DNA from: Elmis aenea
Lineage: Eukaryota; Arthropoda; Insecta; Coleoptera; Elmidae
Length of the DNA: 64,000 nt
Direction: 5' to 3'
NCBI GenBank assembly: GCA_947652605.1
Contig: OX393577.1
Location: 57,312,108 to 57,376,107, forward strand
Every line of letters begins with the position of its first letter. The stretch's first letter is position 1. The notes beneath the pieces were generated by a model. It did no database searches and was not told the DNA's origin. It saw only the letters and a list, made by a program, of their open reading frames with translations. Position numbers and translations under genes: made by a program. Positions 56,768 to 64,000 of this stretch are shown piece by piece.

Positions 56768-57121
56768 CAGGGCTCAAAACCGAAAAAAAAAGTTGAACCG
56801 AAATTGAGAACTTTATTTTTTATAACGGTTTTGTGTAAAAAAACCAATTAAAAAACCGGTTTGTGACGTTATTTAGATTAGAAATGCAAATTATGAAAAT
56901 ACATATATCTATTTATAATTTTATAATAGATGTACAATCAAGCGTTCAGTTATGACGTTTGGTAAACTAATCGCATTAAGTACAAATTTAGTATTTTTTA
57001 AAAAAGGTGTAAAACACCGGTTTTTAATTTAATTTGGTTAAAGGTTGCCGTTTTTTTGCCATTAAGAATAACGGGCAAAAGATAACGGTTAACCGGTTTA
57101 AAAAACCGGTTTCATGCCCTG
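56768..57121. mobile_element. Nested hAT MITE (CAGGGC..AAACCG)
   Basis: Left CAGGGCTCAAAACCG and reversed right CAGGGCATGAAACCGG. The flanks GTACCCAT and GTACCTAC share six of eight bases, consistent with a decayed TSD. GGTTTT/AACCGG words recur. A fragment of the same family is at 17531-17663. Confidence 0.82.
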
Positions 57122-57769
57122 GTACCTACTGTAGTTAATGAGTATCCCCTGCCCCCCTAGCGAGTTTAGAAAGTCGGCGCCTATGGCCACTGGCCATTTC
57201 CTTCAGAAAAATAGGGGAAACACTGAAAAGTTGAATGATAAAAGTAATTTTTGCGATCGCGTTGGCCATGAAACCGTCAGAAACAAAATCTAGTTTTTTC
57301 TATTTACCAATGCGCGCATCCTTTGCCAGTAAAATGGTGCAAAGTTTTTGAAAAAATCTTAAACGGTTCCGGAGAAAAACGCAAAAAACGAGACCTTTGT
57401 AAAAACGGGTTTCCCTGTGTTTTAAACGCCTATGCAAGTCGCATAGATATTGTTATACCTACAGATATAGCACAACTTCTCAAATCTTAGCGCTTATGCA
57501 GGGGTTTCGTTTTCGACGTTTTTCTCTGGAACCGTTTAAGATTTTTTCACAAACTTTGCACCATTTTGCTTGTAAAAGATGTGCGCATTGGTAAACAGAA
57601 AAATTTAGATTCTGTCTTTGACGGTTTCATGGCCAACGTGATCGCAAAAATGACCTTTTTATACCAATTTTTCAGTATTTCCTCTATTTTTCCGAAGCAA
57701 ATGGCCAGTGGCAGATGCAATAAAATACAGCTTTAATCAAATTCTAGCGACAACGTATCGTGACTCTCC

Positions 57770-58015
57770 CTTGTTAGAAATATTCTAACCTACTTCAAAA
57801 TCTCATTTACCTCCCTACTCCCGACTCATCCAGGGCGTGTCTGGGTGTGCATGTTTACTAACTTTACAGTAGAAAAAAAAATAACCAAAATTATGTTGGT
57901 AACTAAGTTAAATTCTTGTCATAAGTATCACAACCTAATTTATTAATTTTTAAATGCCTAAAATTGTAAATTTTCGTTTCTTTGATTAATTTATCCAACC
58001 CAGGACAATTTGGGA
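57770..58015. other. Spacer, nothing recognised
   Basis: No gene or repeat identified. Confidence 0.5.
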
Positions 58016-58017
58016 CT

Positions 58018-58075
58018 CCCGCATGCGTGGGCCCTAGGCGCGCGTCTACTGCGCCTATTAGGCAATCCGCCACTG
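58018..58075. repeat. Solo hAT right end
   Basis: It reads GCGTGGGCCCTAGGCGCGCG and ends AATCCGCCACTG, i.e. a CAGTGGCGGATT terminus reversed. No left end found. Confidence 0.5.
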
Positions 58076-58079
58076 TCTT

Positions 58080-59500
58080 TAAGCATAATTATATTTAATA
58101 AGGACCGATCAATCGACCAAAAATCTGATTACCATTTAATCAGCAAAATAGCTGGTAAAAACTTTGACCTTTGCATTGTTTACCTGTTATTAAGCAACTA
58201 TCGAATTAATTTTAATACACGCAGTAATCTTCAAGCGTCCACAGTACATTGTAATAATTTTATTTTGCAAATTAATATACTGCTACAAATATCAGGACTA
58301 AATCTTCTAAAATATTGGTGCTTTTTTTTACATAAACTGTAGTGGAATAAAATGACGTGTATAACAAACATTAAAACATTTTTATACATTTTTCCAACTA
58401 AGTAGTTCAATGACTGTGAACTTAAAATTATTAATTTAGTTCGTTTAAGGACGGTCAATATTTCTAAATTAGTTTATCATTTCGTAGTAGGAAATCAATC
58501 TAGACAGCTTGCAAAGTGATAAGGATCTTGGCATTTCATACAACGATATCAATACATTTTTTTACCCAATTAAGTAAGTCGATATTTATCAACAGAACAA
58601 TCGCAAAGTTTTCCACTGTTATTCTTTTCAACGTGCATTTTGCTTTTGTTATTACACGTTAATCATGGGTAGATTAAAATCTACTTTTTACATGATGTTT
58701 TGCCTAAACCACTTTGATAGAATCGGCGAACAATGGCACTTACAGGCTATAATTTCGAACCCATTATTCACTAAAATTATGTGGCCTAAAGCCTAGAGCT
58801 TATTTGGGTAAAGCGATTACCTAAATAATATAATTTTCGTCGGAAGCTACGCCACAACAGTTTGGCGTGACGTACACACAGTTCCATTCACGTTGCATTG
58901 TCGAAATCGATGGAGTAGCAACATGCGCGAAGCAAAGGGGGGAACCACCAATGAATTATTCCGACATATTACTGCAGTAGACATGGTTCTAAGGATATTG
59001 TCGCGAACTTATTTAGGGAAAACGTGTAATTTATTCGCAAAAAGTTGCGAAACTTGAAGTAGCTGTTATATATTTACTCTATATAAAAGTTTCCCAATTT
59101 ATACGAAAAATAGGGAAATGGCATCGAACAGAACTGCAGCCGAACTCAGGAATACAGTTCTCACATTTAAACTTACGATCAAAAGAAATATAACCCGTGT
59201 TAAACAGAACTTTGCGAATAAAGTGTATCCTTTTGTGAAAGTTTATGCTGGTATTTATGAAAACTTTGTAGAATCGGCTCTTCTATAGACTTAAAAAAAT
59301 ATCTATACACTTCGGGCAAAACATTTTAAGTACCTAACAAAGAAATTCTATCGAGTTACATTTATAACTTTCACAAATTTGTTGTTGCACGATCTTATCT
59401 AATTCATTGCAAGTTTTAACGTTTTGACTACAAATTACTTGTCACAATTAGAAAGAGCGAGTCAATTTTTTTTTTTAAATTTATGTTATTATCATTATTA
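58080..59500. other. Intergenic stretch, no gene seen
   Basis: Small frames on both strands near 58010-58458 lack conserved motifs. Confidence 0.5.
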
Positions 59501-59630
59501 TACAGTAATACAGGTAGTAAAGAAATTGTACATGTACAGTGATATGACCAGCTACGTGAAGGTGGGAAATACAATATCGAATAAGACTGTAGTAACGAAG
59601 GGTCTCCGTCGAGGTGGCTGCATAAAACCC

Positions 59631-61033
59631 AGGTCCGTCAAGTTGGAGCTACAACATAACAAAAAACAAAAACTTTTTACGTCATAATTTTTTGCTCATT
59701 TTTTGCTAATTTTTGCTATACTTTTTAAATTTTTTGCTGGTCTCTAATAGAAGATAATTAAAAAAAAAAATTGTAACTCCAACTTTACGCTGAGTTACAT
59801 TTGCTAAAAAGTCAAAATGTTTTTAGGTCACAATTTTTTGCTCATTTTTAGCTAATTTTTGCTGTACTTTTTAAATTTTTTGCTGTTCGCTTTTCCAAGA
59901 TATGTAGTTTTTTCATAATCATTATGTGCTACAAATAGGTGGTATTCTTGGATATACAACACGAATAACTTCGAATAACCAAAATTTACGTCAATGTTTT
60001 GTTCTAATAACTTTATAATAATTTATAAAGTTAACTTATATACACACTTTCAATTTATTGATATTTAAAAGTAGTTTCGTTGCAGTTTTTGTAAAAACCA
60101 TAAAGTTTCTTTACAAATCTTGATGTAAATAACTTTTTGCATCTCAAAGTCAAATTTCAGTTTACTAAAAAAAAAAACTATTTACGACTTTTTAACCCTC
60201 TTTAGACCATTAAAGGGACACATATGTCCCACATCACATAAGAGTAAAAATTAGGTTTTTGTATTAACATTTTTTTATTTGTTTTAACATTGTCAACTAA
60301 AAATGTTTATTTCTACAAAAAGAACCTAGTGGGTCTTAAGCATTGTTATTTGCAGGTCTGAATTTATGTACCTATTGTTCAATTTTATTGGAGTGCCTTA
60401 ACTGATAGTCATGTAAAGAAACTTTATGGTTTTTACAAAAACTGCAACAAAACTACTTTTAAATATCAATAAATTGAAAGTGTATATATAAGTTAACTTT
60501 ATAAATTATTATAAAGTTATTAGAACAAAACATTGCCGTAAATTTTGGTTATTCGAAGTTATTCGTGTTGTATATCCAAGAATACCACCTATTTGTAGCA
60601 CATAATGATTATGAAAAACTACATATCTTGGAAAAGCGAACAGCAAAAAATTTAAAAAGTACAACAAAAAATTAGCAAAAAATTGTGACATGAAAACATT
60701 TTGACTTTTTAGCAAATGTAACTCAGCGTAAAGTTGGAGTTACAATTCTTTTTTTTTAATTATCTCCCATTAGAGACCAACAAAAAATTTAAAAAGTACA
60801 GCAAAAATTAGCAAAAAATGAGCAAAAAATTATGACATAAAAACATTTTGACTTTTTAGCAAATGTAACTCAGCGTAAAGTTGGAGTTACAATTCTTTTT
60901 TTTTAATTATCTTCTATTAGAGACCAGCAAAAAATTTAAAAAGTATAGCAAAAATTAGCAAAAAATGAGCAAAAAATTATGACGGTAAAAGTTTTTGTTT
61001 TTTGTTATGTTGTAGCTCCAACTTGACGGACCT
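59631..61033. mobile_element. Long-TIR fold-back with perfect 9-bp TSD
   Basis: TIRs start AGGTCCGTCAAGTTGGAG and extend inward for about 490 bp on the left and 620 bp on the right. Flanked by a perfect 9-bp duplication ATAAAACCC (59622-59630, 61034-61042). The right arm has an extra tandem copy of a roughly 150-bp unit. The loop is about 60120-60410. A 9-bp TSD with long TIRs suggests Mutator (MULE) origin. No transposase. Confidence 0.92.
60590..60995. repeat. Tandem ~150-bp units in the right arm
   Basis: The block with AACTCAGCGTAAAGTTGGAG then AATTATCT...ATTAGAGACCA and AAAATTTAAAAAGTA occurs as two full copies plus part of a third. The left arm carries one full copy and part of another. 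The copies differ by only a few bases. Confidence 0.8.
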
Positions 61034-61894
61034 ATAAAACCCACTTTATTTAAGATACACATAAGCGAAACCTTAGAAAACTGAAACAAAAAATTTAGGA
61101 GCATGGGCATCTATACAGGACTTAACAAACTGTACACATTATTTTTTGCTGATGACCAACTAGTATTGTCAGAAGACGGTAACGACATAGGGCTAGATGC
61201 TCAGAAAATTAAACAAGGAATGTCAGAAGTGGAGCTTAAAAATCAATTATGTAAAACAGAATACCTTGATGCCGGAGGTCATGCAGCCGATTTACAACTT
61301 GATAACCAAATCATCAAGCGTACGAATGGATATAAGTATCTTGGTGTTAAGATAAATAGTGATGAAAATTGCAAAAATTAAATCTCAGAGTTGGACAAGG
61401 ACGAACAGTTATAAGAAAATTAAACTCCGTGCTAAAGAACAAGAGTGTGACAAAAAGCAAAATGTAAAAATCAATAATTTAGAGTACAACCCTATTCAAG
61501 CCTGAACTATGGGTAACTAATAAAAGAAAAAAAAGTAAAATTACAGCTCTGAAAATGGAGTACTGGGGGAAGTCTTACTAGATTTGAGTACGTAATACGG
61601 ACATTCGGGCAAACATGGACGTAGGTGCTACTATAATTGATACAATCACATCAAAGAGATTAAAATGGTATGGCCAACTAAGATTAATGCCAGAAGATCG
61701 ATTACCAGCACAAGTACGGAAGTGGAGACCACGGGTAAGACGAAAAAAGGGCCGACCAAGAAACTGGTAAAAAGGAGTGGAGGAGGCCATGGAGGACAGA
61801 GGACTCCAAGAATAAGATTATCTCGACAAAAGAAGATGGAGGTTAGGATGCGAGAAACGGTTTTGAACTGTAAAAAAATCGCAAATACATAATA

Positions 61895-64000
61895 TGTATA
61901 TCATTCATCCTTTAGTTTAATTATTAGTTAAAAAAATTTACCAAAAACCTCATCTAAAGTTACAAGAAAATTGCAGAGACCTTCGACCTTCGAGTAAATA
62001 TCAGTTGACTAGAAGGATTTTGTTTTTATTGGTAGAATGAACAGTGTTGGTGCGAAAAGACATATTTCATCGTCGTTAACGTTAAATAGGAAGAGATTAA
62101 TAAATTGCTTTTTGATTTTTGCTTGATTTAACAATTTGATTTGTTGGCAGTTAAGATCTGATAAAGGATATAATTAGCATTAGTAGCTAAGCACTGGCTT
62201 AATTTTGAATAATATTGCAATTTATTAAAGGGCGATTAAGCCTTGTGTAAATATTAAAAGGAATAAAGAAAAGGAAGTGCTTTTCCAGTTCAGAAGTAAG
62301 TGCAGACATTTATAAAAAATTTCAGTAAAGCCGTTTTCCAATTGCGTTATACTTTTATTTGAAAATTACATCTTTTTATAATTATTATAACATATTTTTT
62401 AACTTATTTCTGCTTAAAATTGCATTTAAGAAAATATTGACTAAGACAATAAGGCCACATTTATTATTGATGAATAGGACATAACAACCTTTTGCAAATA
62501 TATTAAGCACTATCCGTTATTAAACAAAACATTTTTTAATTCTTTAGCTATAATCAGTAAGTTAGTTTCAAGTTGCTCTAACTTTTATTACCCAATAACA
62601 TTTTGCCGGGATAGAAATAAGTGAAAATCACTAGCCAGCCGTCAAGTCGGGGGAACATGGGGGATGTACAATTTTCCATTTCAGGTCAATACATTTTTTT
62701 ATGTAGTAAGTGTCATTTGTAATCTAGCATTATCGTAATGAAAACCAATCTTTCAATCAAACCGAAGAACATCGTCATCAACTTCTCCGGAACGTCCAGG
62801 GCTGGGCTCAACTTTTAAGGGCAAATCTCCAGAGTGAAACTTTAAGCAGCAAAAGTGTGCGTTTTTAAAACAATCTCGCCAAGCACTTCGCAGATATTTC
62901 TAGTCGCGGTGGTTGCTTTAAGTTCTTTTTTTTAAATTCGAATAACAAGCAATGTTGAATATGCATTTTATTCTCGGCCAATGTCGATTTTGTGGTTAGA
63001 TTGTTAACACTTTATCAGGCGAAATGTATCTGTGACATGTTGCACTAAATTTTTTAGTTATTTCCTTTGTCGATTCGTGTCAAAACATTGCGCCAGAATT
63101 CTTTCATTTTACTATTTATTGCGCCTGATGAAAAGAAACTGATCGAAATGATGTACTGTTGCTTAAAAAAGTTCCTTTCGGACAAAAAAAAACCTTAAAT
63201 AATTTGCAATAGAGTAGATACTGTTAAAGTGGCAGTAACTTTAGCAAATAGAAGATTCCAGTGAGCCAACATATAGCAGTAATTCCTTTAAATAGTGAAA
63301 GTCGTCCTACACAATAATTAATAAATTCGATTAAGTACTTTACCTATATTTAGTTTTAAAAAAATTAGAATTTTGAATTAATAATTTTTAGCTGAATATT
63401 TTCAAGTTTTGGAACAAATCATCTAACTTTTCATAATTTCTTATGGTAAAATTCGTTTTGATATACGAGTGCTTTGAATTACTAATACGCTTCCAAAACG
63501 AATTATACCTAGTAGCAAACCAAGGTTTTATTGTATAGGTATTAAGTGTAATTTTATTTATTCAAAATAACTTGCACGTTTTTTAAAACGTTTTAACAAT
63601 TACTAATAATATATTATTTAAAAAAAAAGTTACGTTGTGTTTGGGTTACAATTTTTAATTAAAGCATAGAGCAATTTTAGTTGCTAACCATGATTTTTTT
63701 GTTGACTTCTACTGTTGGAATGTATTTATATACTTTGAAAAATCAGTTTCAACAGCATCAAACATTGTCATTCTCACAACAGCTCATCCTAACTTTTTGC
63801 TTAGTTGCAAAACTCGCGTGTGAAAATGAGTCGGTGCAGATCACTAGTCTGTGCTTATGCTGTGATAATACAGTTCTGCACTTTAAAAGCACAAGAGGAA
63901 TTCTTAATTAATATTAGCATAAAATTTGAAAATGTGATATAGCAGTGCGTTTAAAAATAGACTGGAAATTTTGTTTAAGTTGAAACACTTTCACACATGC
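61895..64000. other. Intergenic stretch, no gene seen
   Basis: ATTGCGCCTGA-like words at 63087 and 63118, and TCAGGCGAAAT near 63015, echo those at 46.9-47.5 kb. A 76-codon frame at 63681-63911 is unconserved. Confidence 0.5.

Larger units (their letters stand above)
56029..57185. mobile_element. hAT MITE (CATAGGCGCCGAC) with perfect TSD, hosting two more
   Basis: TIRs CATAGGCGCCGAC in inverted orientation, followed by C/G-runs (GGGGGCAACGGGG; CCCCTGCCCCCC). The perfect 8-bp duplication GCCACTGG flanks it (56021-56028, 57186-57193). Two smaller hAT-type MITEs lie inside. Confidence 0.93.
55933..57764. mobile_element. Fold-back element split by a hAT insertion
   Basis: GTCACGATACGTTGTCGC at the left end pairs with GCGACAACGTATCGTGAC at the right. 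The arms continue inward (TTTATTGCAT; CACTGGCCATTT; AAAAATAGGGGAAA / TTTCCTCTATTTTT; TTGGCCATGAAACCGTC). The left arm is broken by the hAT at 56029-57185; without it the element would be about 670 bp. Non-coding. Confidence 0.82.
59505..61890 (+). pseudogene. RTE-like LINE, 5'-truncated, split by a fold-back
   Basis: It reads YVKVGNTISNKTVVTKGLRR and GGCIKP, then the insertion, then PTLFKIHISETLEN when one target copy is removed. This is the RT region normally written GLRQGDCISPTLFNIYI. It continues LYTLFFADDQLVLSED (active site FADD), YKYLGVKINSDE and, after stops, SKRLKWYGQLRLMPEDRLPA and RRKKGRPRNW. Same family as 9195-11340. Several stops and shifts. Confidence 0.85.

Noticed and set aside
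1..64000. LTR retrotransposon or endogenous virus
   Set aside because: No paired long direct repeats, protease, integrase or envelope-like frames were seen.
1..64000. tRNA or rRNA genes
   Set aside because: No A/B box pair with a credible cloverleaf and no rRNA-like block was recognised by eye; a tRNAscan run would settle small cases.

Overview
This looks like nuclear DNA from an insect. It is AT-rich, with a compact 55-nt spliceosomal intron and a peroxisomal acyl-CoA oxidase gene. It is packed with piggyBac, hAT, pogo, IS630/mariner, Jockey and RTE-like elements and many fold-back MITEs. I see no bacterial operon, CRISPR array, rRNA or convincing tRNA. Species and order cannot be fixed from the sequence; a beetle or another TE-rich insect would fit.

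Host gene: the only host gene I can support is the 5' part of an ACOX3-type peroxisomal acyl-CoA oxidase on the minus strand (coding exons 6506-6625, 6142-6450 and 2982-3129). The remaining exons lie left of base 1. A splice-acceptor-like site just upstream of the start codon suggests at least one 5' UTR exon to the right of 6650.

Layout: 1-6.6 kb is the ACOX3 gene, its introns filled with MITEs, a TTAA-flanked element holding a hAT element, and a Jockey fragment. 7.1-11.3 kb holds a hAT MITE containing a hierarchical palindrome, then an RTE-like LINE split by another fold-back. 12.9-17.9 kb has two more fold-backs and piggyBac remnants. 21.3-21.8 kb is a decayed THAP-domain fragment. 22.3-26.4 kb is a 5'-truncated RTE-like LINE with an apparently intact piggyBac inserted in it. 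27.3-28.6 kb is a pogo/mariner-like element. 30.3-32.0 kb is a deleted mariner-type element beside a Jockey tail. 33.2-37.7 kb is a run of hAT, piggyBac-type and GGCC-rich elements. 38.2-39.7 kb is a large palindrome. 40.5-43.0 kb is a pogo element with a PHD-like tail. 47-50 kb has GC-rich hairpins and Jockey fragments. 52.4-53.7 kb and 55.9-57.8 kb are nested hAT/fold-back complexes. 59.5-61.9 kb is an RTE-like LINE split by a long-TIR fold-back with a 9-bp target duplication.

How the parts relate: nesting order can be read from target duplications, and in several places excising the younger element restores the host reading frame (piggyBac in the LINE, the TTAA MITE in pogo, the fold-back in the LINE). 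The most unusual material is non-coding. One theme is the set of TA-flanked CAGGGTG fold-backs that share a subterminal ATCTCG-type box, one of which is a palindrome built of palindromes. No new protein-based system was found. The only apparently complete transposase is the piggyBac one.
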